A DNA stretch of 64,000 nt. It comes from Mesorhizobium loti (lineage in GTDB: Bacteria > Pseudomonadota > Alphaproteobacteria > Rhizobiales > Rhizobiaceae). The DNA lies in the NCBI RefSeq assembly GCF_002858745.1, contig NZ_PJRO01000001.1, forward strand, positions 620,001-684,000. The letters run 5' to 3'. Each line of letters starts with the position of its first letter. The first letter of the stretch is position 1. A program made the translations under genes and the position numbers. Shown here piece by piece: positions 34,611 to 44,018 of the stretch. A model generated the notes under the pieces. The model did not search any database. It saw only the letters and a program-made list of their open reading frames with translations, and was not told where the DNA came from.

Positions 34611-35516
34611 ATGCAGTCAGTTGAGGCTGGAAAGAACCGTGCACTTGGCATCCTGCTGGTGTCGGCCTCGACGATCGTGTTCGGTCTCAGCGGTGTGCTC
34701 ACCAAATCGATCTCGGCCGACGCACTGACGGTGACCTGCTGGCGCGGGCTTGTCGGTTTCCTGTTGATCGGAGCCTATGTGTACTGGCGGCTGGGCAAGG
34801 CCAGCCGACGGCCGGACATGCGGCTTGGCTGGCGCGGCTGGCTGTTGGCCGTAGAAGGCGCTGCTGCCAGCATCGCTTTCATCGCGGCCTTCAAATTGAC
34901 CTATGTCGCCAATGTCGCGGTGATCTATGCGACGGCGCCTTTTGTGACCGCTATGCTCGCCTGGATCCTGGTGCGCGAGCCGTTCCGGCTGCCGACCGTA
35001 GCCGCAGCCATCCTTTCGTTGGCTGGTGTCGCCATCATGGTGCATTCCGGCCTTGGGTCCGGTAATCTGTTCGGCGACGGGCTGGCACTGCTGATGACGA
35101 TCGGCAGTGCGTTTTACATGATCATGGTCCGCGCTTTCCGCGACACGCTGGTGGTCTGGGCCGGTGCCATCTCATCGCTTCTGCTGTTCTTTTTTGGCTG
35201 GTTCGTCACAGATCCGCTGGCCATAAGCCGCCAAGACGCCTTTCTGCTTGCCGCGTTCGGCACGTCTTTCGCCCTCGCCTCGGTGCTGTGGACCGAAGGC
35301 AGCCGGCTGATTCCCGCCCCGGAATCGGCACTGCTCGGCGCAGCCGAGATTCCATCAGCCGTGCTGTTCGCCTGGCTTTTCCTGTCGGAAGCACCACCCT
35401 ATGCCAGTCTGGTTGGTGGGGCCATCGTGCTTTCTGCAGTCCTTGCGCATGGTTGGCATGACTGGAGCGCCGCGCAGCGCTTGACGCAGCTCTCCACAGG
35501 CGAGGCTGCAAAATAA
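34611..35516 (+). CDS. EamA/DMT family transporter
   Basis: A 301-residue protein with about ten membrane segments and two EamA repeats (LVSASTIVFGLSGVLTKSI at the start, LLMTIGSAFYMIMVRAF in the middle). GGAGGAG at 34599-34605 fits the second of two adjacent ATGs (34611, spacing 5) better than the first (34608, spacing 2). It is tandem with the preceding EamA gene and is followed by an intrinsic terminator. Confidence 0.85.
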   Translation: MQSVEAGKNRALGILLVSASTIVFGLSGVLTKSISADALTVTCWRGLVGFLLIGAYVYWRLGKASRRPDMRLGWRGWLLAVEGAAASIAFIAAFKLTYVANVAVIYATAPFVTAMLAWILVREPFRLPTVAAAILSLAGVAIMVHSGLGSGNLFGDGLALLMTIGSAFYMIMVRAFRDTLVVWAGAISSLLLFFFGWFVTDPLAISRQDAFLLAAFGTSFALASVLWTEGSRLIPAPESALLGAAEIPSAVLFAWLFLSEAPPYASLVGGAIVLSAVLAHGWHDWSAAQRLTQLSTGEAAK

Positions 35517-35609
35517 TCGCGCTGTCATGGAACCATCATGAAGCACAAGCATTATAGAGTTGCGGGCCATGCTCTAGTCCCCCCAACCCCTCGGCCCGCT
35601 CCCCCTCCA

Positions 35610-35632
35610 GCCGACCTTCTGGTCGGCTTTTT
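35610..35632 (+). terminator. Intrinsic terminator after the EamA pair
   Basis: A GCCGACC stem, TTCT loop and GGTCGGC, followed by five T. It lies about 95 bases downstream of the second EamA stop and ahead of the acyltransferase/ligase gene. Confidence 0.85.
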
Positions 35633-35771
35633 CTTGGCACTACGGCATCCTCCGTTTCACATTGACCTTGATGTCACTTCCGATAGGGTCTGCGCGGTGT
35701 GGCCGGTGACGGATCGCACGAGCGTCCGTATGGACGCGCGACACCCTGAAGTGCATTGGGAGTGACGCGGC

Positions 35772-37991
35772 ATGATCCTGACTGTTGCGCTGTTCGCAGC
35801 TCTCGCGGCGGCCTGGTTGCTCATCGCAATCATCGAGAAGATCCGCCTTGGACTGAGCTTCGCCCAGGCTTTTCTCTATACGCCGTTCAAGCTCGCCTAC
35901 CGGATAACCGACCACAAACTCAAGGTCGCACGCGACGCTGACGCGCCTGTGATCTATGCGATCATCCACCAGTCGAAACTCGATCCGGCATTGATGCTGT
36001 CGCTGCTGCCGGAAAATACGCTCCATATCCTCGACGAGGCCTCCGCACGTTCATTCTGGCTGGAACCGTGGCGCGAATTGGCCCGCACCATTGCCTTCAA
36101 TGCCGAACATGTCTTCGTCAGCCGGCGGCTGGTGCGTGTCCTGAAAGGGCGCGGTCGGCTCGCCGTCTATTTCCCCGATGCCATCGAACCAGATCTGAAA
36201 TCCTTCCGGCTTTACCGTGCAGTGTCGCGCATTGCCTTGCAGGCCGATGCCCGCATCGTGCCGATCTTCGTCGGCGGCGCGCGCTGGCTTCACACATCGC
36301 TGACGTCCGTGGAGCAGGCGCCGCGCAGCCTGTTTCCCAAGCTCGCGGTCAGTGTGTTGCCGCCGATGACGCTCGACGCACTGGCCGCACGCGACGGAGA
36401 ACCTGCCAGGAATCGCGGCAATGCGCTGTTCGACTATGTTGCGGAGGCTCGCTTTGGCGCCACCGATCTCGGCCGCAGCCTGTTTCAGGCAGCTCGCGAT
36501 GCTTCCGACCATTTCGGTGCATCACATCCCATCGTCGAAGACGTGGTCGGTGGAACGCTCAGCTACCGGATGCTGTTCGCCGCCGCGCGCATCGCCGGCC
36601 AGCGTATCGAAGCCCGCACCGCTCCAGGCGAAGCGGTAGGCATCCTCCTGCCAAATACGAACGGCGTCGCAATCTCGCTGCTCGGTCTCTGGTCGGCCGG
36701 ACGTGTAGGGGCGATGCTCAACTACACGGGGAGCACGGCCAATATAACATCGGCTGTACGCACGGCCATGATCCGCACAGTGATCTCCTCGCGTGCCTTC
36801 GTCGAAAAGGCAGCACTTTCGAATGCCGTCATGGCTGCCGAGGAAGGCGGTGCGCAGTTCCTCTGGCTGGAGGATCTACAAGAGAGCACTTCCGTATTGG
36901 AGAAAATGGCCGCAGCCGCGCTCTGGCGCTGGCCTCTGCAGCCACAGAATGCAACGAACCCGGCCGTCATCCTGTTTACCTCGGGCTCCGAAGGTACGCC
37001 CAAAGCTGCGGTGCTCTCCAACCGCAATCTGCTTGCCAATGTCGGCCAGGCTTTGGCTCGCATTACCATTTCGCCCAGGGACACGCTGCTCAATGTGATG
37101 CCGGCGTTCCACTCCTTCGGCCTGACCGAGGGCACCGTCCTGCCGCTGCTGACCGGGATGAAGGTATTTTTCTATCCGTCGCCACTGCATCACAAAATCA
37201 TCCCTGAAATCGCGCGCAAGGTGCGACCGACCATCATGTTTGGCACCGACACCTTCCTGGCAAACTATGCGCGCCATGCCGAAGATAGCGATTTCTCCAG
37301 CCTTCGTTTCATCATAGCGGGATCCGAGCCCGTTAAAGCGGAGACGCGCCGCATCTATCGGGAGCGCTTCCAGGCTGAGATCGTCGAGGGTTTCGGACTG
37401 ACCGAGGCAGCACCGGTCGTAGCGGTCAACACCGCGATCCACAGCCGCGATGGCACCGTCGGCCGCTTGTTGCCCGCCCTGCGGATGCGCCTCGACCCTA
37501 TCGAAGGCATCAAGGATGGCGGCAGGATGTGGCTGCAAGGCCCCAATATGATGACCGGTTATATGACCGCTGACCGGCCGGGCGAATTGCAACCGCTTGA
37601 GGGATGGTATGACACCAGTGATATCGTCTCCGTCGATCGCGACGGTTTCGTCACCATCCGTGGCCGCGCCAGACGTTTCGCCAAGGTCGCCGGAGAGATG
37701 GTCTCCCTTGGCGCAGTCGAAACGCTGGCGCGTTCATTGTGGCCGGAGGACAATCATGCCGCGGTGTCGGTGCCTGACAAGCGGCGAGGCGAACGTGTCG
37801 TGGTGGTAACCACCGCCGACGAAGCCGAGCCCGACCAGTTGCGCAAATTCGGCAAACAGAATGGCGCGGCGGAGCTGACAATGCCGCAAGACATCGTCAA
37901 GGTAGACGCCCTGCCGGTTCTGGGATCCGGCAAAACCGACTATGTCGCGGCCGCGAAACTGGCCATGAAGCGGCTGGGGCTGGAGGCGTAA
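35772..37991 (+). CDS. Fused 1-acyl-glycerophosphate-type acyltransferase and AMP-dependent acyl ligase (Aas-like)
   Basis: A 739-residue two-domain protein resembling Aas, which re-acylates lysophospholipids and activates fatty acids on ACP. The N-terminus has one hydrophobic helix, then a PlsC-type acyltransferase with the HX4D motif HQSKLD at residues 66-71. The C-terminal half is an adenylate-forming ligase with LFTSGSEGTPKAA near residue 400, EGFGLTEAAPV, and GWYDTSDIVSVDRDGFV, ending in the catalytic lysine region GSGKTDYVA. It lies just upstream of pssA-psd on the opposite strand, consistent with a phospholipid role. Confidence 0.87.
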   Translation: MILTVALFAALAAAWLLIAIIEKIRLGLSFAQAFLYTPFKLAYRITDHKLKVARDADAPVIYAIIHQSKLDPALMLSLLPENTLHILDEASARSFWLEPWRELARTIAFNAEHVFVSRRLVRVLKGRGRLAVYFPDAIEPDLKSFRLYRAVSRIALQADARIVPIFVGGARWLHTSLTSVEQAPRSLFPKLAVSVLPPMTLDALAARDGEPARNRGNALFDYVAEARFGATDLGRSLFQAARDASDHFGASHPIVEDVVGGTLSYRMLFAAARIAGQRIEARTAPGEAVGILLPNTNGVAISLLGLWSAGRVGAMLNYTGSTANITSAVRTAMIRTVISSRAFVEKAALSNAVMAAEEGGAQFLWLEDLQESTSVLEKMAAAALWRWPLQPQNATNPAVILFTSGSEGTPKAAVLSNRNLLANVGQALARITISPRDTLLNVMPAFHSFGLTEGTVLPLLTGMKVFFYPSPLHHKIIPEIARKVRPTIMFGTDTFLANYARHAEDSDFSSLRFIIAGSEPVKAETRRIYRERFQAEIVEGFGLTEAAPVVAVNTAIHSRDGTVGRLLPALRMRLDPIEGIKDGGRMWLQGPNMMTGYMTADRPGELQPLEGWYDTSDIVSVDRDGFVTIRGRARRFAKVAGEMVSLGAVETLARSLWPEDNHAAVSVPDKRRGERVVVVTTADEAEPDQLRKFGKQNGAAELTMPQDIVKVDALPVLGSGKTDYVAAAKLAMKRLGLEA

Positions 37992-38011
37992 CCAGTCACG
38001 ACACGCCTGGA

Positions 38012-38845
38012 TCAGATCTCGGCGTCGCTGCCCTTGTGATCGACATCCGGCGGCAGGATTGCCTCGCCTTCCTTCTTGGCGCGGCGCGAATAAGCCCTCA
38101 CGCTGAAGGGCAGGAAGATCAGATAAGCCGCAACCGACGCCGTCAGTGTGTGCCAGGGGTAACTCACCAGAAGCAGCACGTAGAGCACGACGGCTAGGAT
38201 CACCGGCAGCACGCGATCCCCGGGGATTTTCAGGCTCTTGCCGGAATAAACCGGCAATCGGCTGACCAGCAGGAAGGCAATCAGCACGGTGAAGGCGGCG
38301 CCCGCGAAGGCGATCGGCCGTGTCGGCTGCAGGCCGAGGAATGACAGGTAGAGAGGCAGGAGGACAAGCACGGCGCCGGCGGGTGCCGGCACACCGACGA
38401 AATAGTCGATCTGCCAGCCCGGGCGATCGGTTTGTTCGTCGAGTACGTTGAAGCGTGCCAGGCGCATGCCACAGGCGATGGCGAACAGGAGGGCGGCAAT
38501 CCAGCCCGGCGAGCCTGCCCTGTCGAGGAGATAGGCGTAGAGGACCAGCGCCGGCGCGACACCGAAATTGACGATGTCGGCCAGTGAATCCATCTGCGCC
38601 CCGAATTTCGACGTTGCCTTGAGCAGCCGTGCCAGACGGCCATCGATACCGTCGAGGAAGGCTGCGATCAGCACCATCACCACCGCGGTCTCGAAACGGT
38701 TCTCGAAGGCGAAACGGATGCCCGAAAGGCCGGCGCAGATCGCCAGGACAGTGACAAGGTTCGGCAGAACCATGCGCAGCGGAATCTCGGTGATACGCGG
38801 GCCGCCATGACCATGCGGCTCGAATTTCTTGAAAGGAGCGCCCAT
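38012..38845 (-). CDS. pssA: CDP-diacylglycerol-serine O-phosphatidyltransferase
   Basis: PssA makes phosphatidylserine from CDP-diacylglycerol and serine in the inner membrane, the step before PE formation by Psd. The 277-residue membrane protein has the CDP-alcohol phosphotransferase motif DG-x2-AR-x8-G-x3-D-x3-D in DGRLARLL...FGAQMDSLAD. The start ATG at 38845 has GAAAGG nearby, and the frame beyond it is rejected. It begins 10 bases after the psd stop, so psd-pssA form an operon. Confidence 0.93.
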   Translation of the reverse strand: MGAPFKKFEPHGHGGPRITEIPLRMVLPNLVTVLAICAGLSGIRFAFENRFETAVVMVLIAAFLDGIDGRLARLLKATSKFGAQMDSLADIVNFGVAPALVLYAYLLDRAGSPGWIAALLFAIACGMRLARFNVLDEQTDRPGWQIDYFVGVPAPAGAVLVLLPLYLSFLGLQPTRPIAFAGAAFTVLIAFLLVSRLPVYSGKSLKIPGDRVLPVILAVVLYVLLLVSYPWHTLTASVAAYLIFLPFSVRAYSRRAKKEGEAILPPDVDHKGSDAEI

Positions 38846-38855
38846 TGCGCCGTCC

Positions 38856-39554
38856 CTACGAGATGCGCACCAGCGGTGCCGCCTGTGCACCGCCGAATTC
38901 TGCAATGATGGTCTCGCCGGCAACCGCAGTCTGGCCAACGGCAACTCGCGGCGCGGCGTTGGACGGCAGGAAGACATCGACACGCGAGCCGAAGCGGATC
39001 AACCCGAAACGCTCACCAACAGCCAGCGTACCGCCGGTGTCAGCCCAGCAGACGATGCGCCGCGCCACCAGGCCGGCGATCTGCACTGCTGCCACCGTAC
39101 CGTTCGGGCTTTCGATGACGAGACCGTTGCGTTCATTTTCCTGGCTCGCCTTGTCGAGCTCGGCATTGAGGAATTTTCCCGGCCGATGCTCGATGCGCGT
39201 GATGCGGCCACGCACGGGAGAGCGATTCACATGGCAGGAGAACACATCCATGAACACCGAGATGCGCGTCATCTCGGTCGTGCCGAGGCCAAGCTCGCGC
39301 GGGGGCACCGCTGGTCCTACCGCCGAGACGACGCCATCGGCGGGACTGACCACCAGCCGGTCATCAACTGGCGTCACCCGCTCCGGATCGCGGAAGAAGT
39401 AGGCGCACCAGGCAGTGAGAATCAGCCCGATCCAGAACACGGTCGAAGAAAAATAACCAAGCAGAAGCGTCGCCGCGGCAAAACCCGCGATGAACGGATA
39501 GCCTTCGCGGTGGATCGGAACGAACGCGTTCTTGACCGTGTCGACAAGGTTCAT
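38856..39554 (-). CDS. psd: Phosphatidylserine decarboxylase proenzyme (short form)
   Basis: Psd decarboxylates phosphatidylserine to phosphatidylethanolamine, using a pyruvoyl group produced by self-cleavage. The 232-residue protein begins [20 protein letters not shown]. It has one or two hydrophobic segments, [17 protein letters not shown], and near residue 190 the cleavage site Gly-Ser in [12 protein letters not shown]. The ATG at 39554 gives the usual alphaproteobacterial N-terminus. It is followed by pssA. Confidence 0.93.
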   Translation of the reverse strand: MNLVDTVKNAFVPIHREGYPFIAGFAAATLLLGYFSSTVFWIGLILTAWCAYFFRDPERVTPVDDRLVVSPADGVVSAVGPAVPPRELGLGTTEMTRISVFMDVFSCHVNRSPVRGRITRIEHRPGKFLNAELDKASQENERNGLVIESPNGTVAAVQIAGLVARRIVCWADTGGTLAVGERFGLIRFGSRVDVFLPSNAAPRVAVGQTAVAGETIIAEFGGAQAAPLVRIS

Positions 39555-39709
39555 CGGGCTGGGGGCGGCTCCGTTTCGGATGCGCCTCTCTACCGGAAAG
39601 CGCCTGCCATCGCAACGCGCCAAAGCCGCGCGGGCCGAGGCCAACGCGTAAACGCAGCTGCGAGGACCCGATATCCAGCAGATCAACTGGCTAAAGGATT
39701 GAGATCCCT

Positions 39710-40099
39710 CTAACTTTCTTCGGCTTGCGTAACCGGGAATGGAACACCCGGCAAATAGACCGGAATGGGCCGGATCTCATAGACTGCGGTCGGATTGGCG
39801 CTGCGGAGGCTGCGTGCGGCCTCGACGGCTTCCTCGCGGGTCGCACAGTCGACGACATAGAAGCCGAGCAACTGTTCCTTGGTCTCCGCGAATGGTCCGT
39901 CGATGACCATGCCTGCTCCCGGCCCACGCAAGGTGAAAGCACCTTCGGTCGGCCCGAGCCGTGCGGCAGGGCCCAGCTTGCCCTCCGCAAGCAGTTTGTC
40001 GCGGATAATGGCGAGATCCGCCATCACGGCAGCGTCCTCGTCCGGCGTCCAGGATTCGACCACGCCCGAGGCGTGGTAAGCGAGAATGGCGTAGAGCAT
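39710..40099 (-). CDS. YciI/YCII-related domain protein (DGPF type)
   Basis: A 129-residue protein of the YCII-related/DGPF family, with [18 protein letters not shown] as the core signature and [10 protein letters not shown] at the start. Related proteins accompany ECF sigma factors in other genomes, but none is adjacent here. The frame runs upstream to 40261 through a palindromic repeat (40151-40246); the ATG at 40099 is the natural start. Confidence 0.85.
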   Translation of the reverse strand: MLYAILAYHASGVVESWTPDEDAAVMADLAIIRDKLLAEGKLGPAARLGPTEGAFTLRGPGAGMVIDGPFAETKEQLLGFYVVDCATREEAVEAARSLRSANPTAVYEIRPIPVYLPGVPFPVTQAEES

Positions 40100-40150
40100 C
40101 GGTTCCCCGGCTTTTTTGTTGTAGCGCACGTCCCTGCCCTCGACGCACGT

Positions 40151-40246
40151 TAGAGCAATTTCAGGAAAAGTGCCTAGCGGTTTTCCGTCCGGAATTGCGT
40201 AAAAACAAGGGGCTAGAGCGTTTCCGTTAAAACGGAAACGCTCTAG
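40151..40246. repeat. Composite palindromic intergenic element, copy 1
   Basis: Opens TAGAGCAATTTCAGG, continues through AAAAGTGC-TAGCGGTTTTCC and GGAATTGCGTAAAAACA, and closes with the hairpin GAGCGTTTCCGTTAAAACGGAAACGCTC. A close copy lies at 59416-59519. It sits between the YciI gene and the ABC exporter, with no gene inside. Confidence 0.9.
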
Positions 40247-40279
40247 CCCGACCGTTGGCATAACGCAGATGTGTGTTGC

Positions 40280-42169
40280 CTACGACACTTCTTCCGTGCG
40301 TCTGCGCACGACGACACCAAGATCGTCGGTTTCGCGGGCAATACGCAGGCGCTCTTCCGCTTCCGTGGCCTCGCGCTGGCGATCCCACATCGAGGCATAC
40401 AGGCCACGCTGCCGGAGCAGGTCCGCATGCGTGCCACGCTCGGCAATCTGGCCATCCTTCAGCACGATGATCTCGTCTGCCGAAATCACGGTCGAGAGCC
40501 GGTGTGCGATCACGATGGTTGTGCGGTCCTTCGAAACCAGATCGAGTGCCGTCTGGATTTCCTGCTCGGTGTGGCTGTCCAGTGCGGATGTCGCCTCGTC
40601 GAGGATGAGGATCGGTGGTGCCTTGAGAATGGTACGGGCAATCGCCACACGCTGCTTCTCGCCACCCGAGAGCTTCAGGCCGCGTTCGCCGACCATGGTG
40701 GCATAACCGTCTGGCAAGCGTTCGATGAAAGGGCCGATCTGGGCCAGTTCCGCAGCGCGGCGAACCTCATCCTCGCTGGCGTCCACGCGACCGTAGCGGA
40801 TGTTGTAGGCGACGGTATCGTTGAAGAGCACTGTGTCCTGCGGCACCATGCCGATGGCCGAGCGCAGGCTCTCCTGCGTAACGTCGCGCACGTCCTGACC
40901 GTCGATCAGCACCGCCCCCGACTGCACGTCGTAGAAGCGGAACAACAGCCGCGAAATCGTCGACTTGCCGGCGCCGGACGGTCCGACAATGGCCACCGTC
41001 TTGCCCGCTGGCACCTCGAAACTGACACCCTTCAGGATCTTGCGGTTGGGGTCATAGGAAAAATGGACATCACGGAACTCGACGCGACCGGCACCCACCG
41101 CCAACGGCTTGGCGTCCGGCTTGTCGACCACTTCCTGCCGGACGCCGAGCAGGTCGAACATGTGCTCGATGTCGGTGAGGCCCTGGCGGATTTCGCGGTA
41201 GATGAAGCCGATGAAGTTGAGCGGCACGGAGAGCTGGATCAGCATGGCGTTGATGAACACAAAGTCGCCGATGGTCTGCGTCTTATTCATCACTTCATAG
41301 GCCGACATGCACATGACCACGGTGGTGCCGAGGCCATAAATGACGCCCTGACCGAAGTTCAGCCAGCCGAGCGAGGTCCAGATGCGGGTGGCGGCAGCCT
41401 CATAACGCGCCATCGACCGATCGAAGCGCTGGGCCTCCATCACCTCGTTGCCGAAATATTTGACCGTCTCGAAATTGAGCAGCGAATCAATTGCCTTGGT
41501 GTTGGCGTCTGTATCGCTGTCGTTCATGTCGCGACGGATACCGATGCGCCAGTCACTGGCCCTTACAGTGAACCAGACATAAAGCGCGACAGTAACGGCA
41601 ACGACGGCGACATATTTCCAGCCATAGGTGAAAGCGAAGATGCCAGCCGTCAGCGCGAACTCGAGCACAGTCGGCGCCGTGTTGAGCATGATGAAGCGTA
41701 CGATGGTCTCGATGCCCTTCGTGCCGCGTTCGATGATACGCGACAGTCCACCCGTGCGGCGCTCCAAATGGAAGCGCAACGACAGCTGATGCATGTGCAC
41801 GAACGTGCGGAAAGCAAGCTGACGCACCGCATGCTGGCCGACCCGCGCAAACAGCGCGTCGCGCAACTGGTTGAATCCAAGCTGCACCAGGCGCAGGAAA
41901 TTGTAAGCGATGACGAGGGCAATTGGCGCCAGCAGGATTGCCGGCAGCGGCGGCTTGTATTGTCCGGTACCGGCAAGGGCGTCGGTCGCCCATTTGAAGA
42001 AATAGGGACCCGCCACAAGCACCAGCTTGGCTACGATCAGGAGCAACGTTGCCCAGGTGACGCGCCAACGCAGATCAGGCCGGTCAGCCGGATACATATA
42101 GGGCCACAGATTGCGGAGCGTCTGGAGAGTGGTGCCGCTATCGGCGGCGGAAACAGTTTTTTCAGCCAC
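40280..42169 (-). CDS. ABC exporter of the Atm1/HMT1 type (ABCB7-like)
   Basis: A 629-residue half-transporter, with six transmembrane helices followed by an ATPase domain. Atm1-type proteins export glutathione-linked sulfur or metal-thiol compounds. The NBD shows Walker A GPSGAGKST, signature LSGGEKQRVAIAR, Walker B ILILDEATSALD and the H-loop IAHRLSTV. The N-terminal TLRNLWPYMYPADRPDLRWRV matches the bacterial Atm1 group. A GTG start at 42169 with AAGG 8 bases upstream is preferred over an ATG at 42214, which would lie inside arsR. It follows arsR by 10 bases, suggesting ArsR-controlled metal or thiol stress export. Confidence 0.87.
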   Translation of the reverse strand: MAEKTVSAADSGTTLQTLRNLWPYMYPADRPDLRWRVTWATLLLIVAKLVLVAGPYFFKWATDALAGTGQYKPPLPAILLAPIALVIAYNFLRLVQLGFNQLRDALFARVGQHAVRQLAFRTFVHMHQLSLRFHLERRTGGLSRIIERGTKGIETIVRFIMLNTAPTVLEFALTAGIFAFTYGWKYVAVVAVTVALYVWFTVRASDWRIGIRRDMNDSDTDANTKAIDSLLNFETVKYFGNEVMEAQRFDRSMARYEAAATRIWTSLGWLNFGQGVIYGLGTTVVMCMSAYEVMNKTQTIGDFVFINAMLIQLSVPLNFIGFIYREIRQGLTDIEHMFDLLGVRQEVVDKPDAKPLAVGAGRVEFRDVHFSYDPNRKILKGVSFEVPAGKTVAIVGPSGAGKSTISRLLFRFYDVQSGAVLIDGQDVRDVTQESLRSAIGMVPQDTVLFNDTVAYNIRYGRVDASEDEVRRAAELAQIGPFIERLPDGYATMVGERGLKLSGGEKQRVAIARTILKAPPILILDEATSALDSHTEQEIQTALDLVSKDRTTIVIAHRLSTVISADEIIVLKDGQIAERGTHADLLRQRGLYASMWDRQREATEAEERLRIARETDDLGVVVRRRTEEVS

Positions 42170-42179
42170 GGTTCTTGCC

Positions 42180-42521
42180 TTATGAAATCGATTCGGCTGT
42201 GCGGCGGCAGGCATCTACCAGCGCGGCTACGGAGGCCGAGACATCAGCCAGCGCCTTGTGGTCAACCTCGTAGCGCGAACGCTGCCGATCGGGCGTGAAG
42301 CGGACCAATCCTGCTTCGACGAGAACCTTCAGATGTTGCGAAACCGTCGACTGTGCGAGGTCGAGATGATCCACCACGTCGCCGCAACAGCAGGAGTGGC
42401 TGGCGGAAAGACACTTGAGGATTTCAATCCGCGCAGGATGCGACATCGCCGCAAATTTTGCGGCGACAGCCCGTGTATCGAGAGGATGGCCCAAGCCACA
42501 AAGTTCGAGTGAAGATTCCAT
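42180..42521 (-). CDS. ArsR-family transcriptional regulator
   Basis: A 113-residue winged-helix repressor. The HTH is VVDHLDLAQSTVSQHLKVLVEAGLV and the HSCCCGDVV stretch just before it supplies thiols at the place where ArsR/SmtB proteins bind metalloids or metals. The effector could be a metal or another thiophile. A perfect inverted repeat directly abuts its start codon, which strongly suggests autoregulation together with the downstream ABC exporter. Confidence 0.88.
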   Translation of the reverse strand: MESSLELCGLGHPLDTRAVAAKFAAMSHPARIEILKCLSASHSCCCGDVVDHLDLAQSTVSQHLKVLVEAGLVRFTPDRQRSRYEVDHKALADVSASVAALVDACRRTAESIS

Positions 42522-42547
42522 GGTTCATCGTCGATAGACGATGAACC
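42522..42547 (-). promoter_or_regulatory. Perfect 11-base inverted repeat at the arsR start: candidate operator
   Basis: GGTTCATCGTC (42522-42532), spacer GATA, then GACGATGAACC (42537-42547), with perfect arms. It ends at the base just before the arsR ATG, overlapping the expected ribosome site. It probably serves as the ArsR binding site for autorepression of arsR and the Atm1-type exporter. Confidence 0.6.
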
Positions 42548-42585
42548 AATTTTGCGCAACCTAGCCAGATGGACGAAACGAAATT

Positions 42586-43902
42586 CTATTCGGCAACGGT
42601 TGCCTGGTCGCCCAGTGTCTTCATGTCGGCGGTTTCGCCTTCCTTCGACTTCTGCGGCACTTTGAAGACCTGGCCCGGCCAGATGCGGTCCGGGTTGCGG
42701 ATCTGCTGCTGGTTGGCGAGGTAGATGGTCGAAAAACGCATGCCATGCCCATAAACCCGACGCGAAATGCGCCAGAGCGAGTCACCGCGACGGATGATGA
42801 CGGCATGGTCGACCTGCTCCAGCTTCGGCGCGACAGTGGTCGGAGCCTTGTCGGCGGATGCCGTATCCTGCTCAGACGCGGGCGACGCGGCATCGGAAGC
42901 AGCTGGAGCGACTGCCGCGACGGCTTCGCCGGGTTCGCGCTGGAATGGCACCGCAGCGCGGGCAATGACCTTGGCGCCGTCGGCATCCAGCAGATCGACC
43001 CGGATGGTGTAGTCGCCGACCGGCAGATCGCGGGTCGCCTCGACCAGGAACTGTCCCTTTTCAGATGTCACGGCTTCGCCGAGCAGGATTTCGTTGGCAT
43101 AGGCGCGTACCTTGCGACCTGGGTCCGCAGTACCGGCGACAAAGATCTTGCCGCCGTCGATCTCGACAGCCCCGACTGCAACCTTTGGCGCTCCAGGTGC
43201 GGGCTGGCCTGCCGGTTCAGCCGGTTGGGCCGCGGAGGCTGCTGCCTGTGGCGATGCGGCTTGAGCGCCCGCAGGTTCCGATGCCGCTTGCTGGGCATTG
43301 GGTTCGCCGCTGGTTTCAGCCTTCGGCACAGAAAGCAGGGTTGCCGCTTTTCCTGGCTCCTCGACCAGTGCGAGAACCTGACCATTCGGCTTCTCGGGGA
43401 TCGCGACAACGGCGGTCTGCGCCGACGGAACGACACCATTGGATGGAGAGGTAGAACGCAACTGCAACTGGTAGTTTCCGGGCTTCAGCGGATCGCTCAG
43501 AACGATGGCGAAGTCGCCGTCCGGCCCGGCCGTCGTTGAGCCGTACACCGTTGCACCTTGCACGACGTCCACCTTAGCGTTCGGGGCGGCTTTGCCGGCA
43601 ACAACGACGGAGCCATCACCTTCGGCACGCACGACGTCGAAGGTTGGCGCGACCGGGCCCGTTGCCACGGGTGCGGGTGCGGCCGGCTTTTCGAGCGCTG
43701 GAGTCACTGCGGCCTGTTGCTGTGTAGACGGCTGTTGTGCCGCAGGCTGCTGTGCAGCCGGTGCGGGCGGTTGAGCGGCAATCTGAGCTGGTGGAGTGGA
43801 TTTCAGGTAAGGGTCAAGAGCGCCGGAAACGTAGGCCACGCCGGCCACCGCCGCCGCGCCGCCTCCCGCAAATAGCAATGCCCTGACAAGCGCTGTTGCC
43901 AT
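42586..43902 (-). CDS. LysM-domain envelope protein
   Basis: A 438-residue protein with an N-terminal membrane/signal segment (LLFAGGGAAAVAGVAYVSG). Long Ala/Pro/Gln-rich stretches follow, with two bacterial Ig-like modules (around GDGSVVVAGKAAPNAKVDVV and GGKIFVAGTADPGRKV). A C-terminal LysM (VIIRRGDSLWRISRRVYG, then ANQQQIRNPDRIWPGQVFKVP) binds peptidoglycan glycans. Proteins of this layout are conserved in Rhizobiales with no known enzyme activity. It is divergent from the LOG gene. Confidence 0.85.
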   Translation of the reverse strand: MATALVRALLFAGGGAAAVAGVAYVSGALDPYLKSTPPAQIAAQPPAPAAQQPAAQQPSTQQQAAVTPALEKPAAPAPVATGPVAPTFDVVRAEGDGSVVVAGKAAPNAKVDVVQGATVYGSTTAGPDGDFAIVLSDPLKPGNYQLQLRSTSPSNGVVPSAQTAVVAIPEKPNGQVLALVEEPGKAATLLSVPKAETSGEPNAQQAASEPAGAQAASPQAAASAAQPAEPAGQPAPGAPKVAVGAVEIDGGKIFVAGTADPGRKVRAYANEILLGEAVTSEKGQFLVEATRDLPVGDYTIRVDLLDADGAKVIARAAVPFQREPGEAVAAVAPAASDAASPASEQDTASADKAPTTVAPKLEQVDHAVIIRRGDSLWRISRRVYGHGMRFSTIYLANQQQIRNPDRIWPGQVFKVPQKSKEGETADMKTLGDQATVAE

Positions 43903-44018
43903 ATCCTCTTAGCCCCCTTAGCCACCTATAGTTGGTCTAGCTGCTTTTCGAGAACCCGACAAGAAAAAGCCCGCCTCAAGGCTTGACCGAACTCGCAGAC
44001 GGCATCACCAATCCAATC

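Noticed and set aside
40271-42298. A 675-codon open frame on the plus strand
   Set aside because: It is wholly antisense to the ABC exporter, which has clear Walker and signature motifs. Long antisense frames are expected at this GC content.
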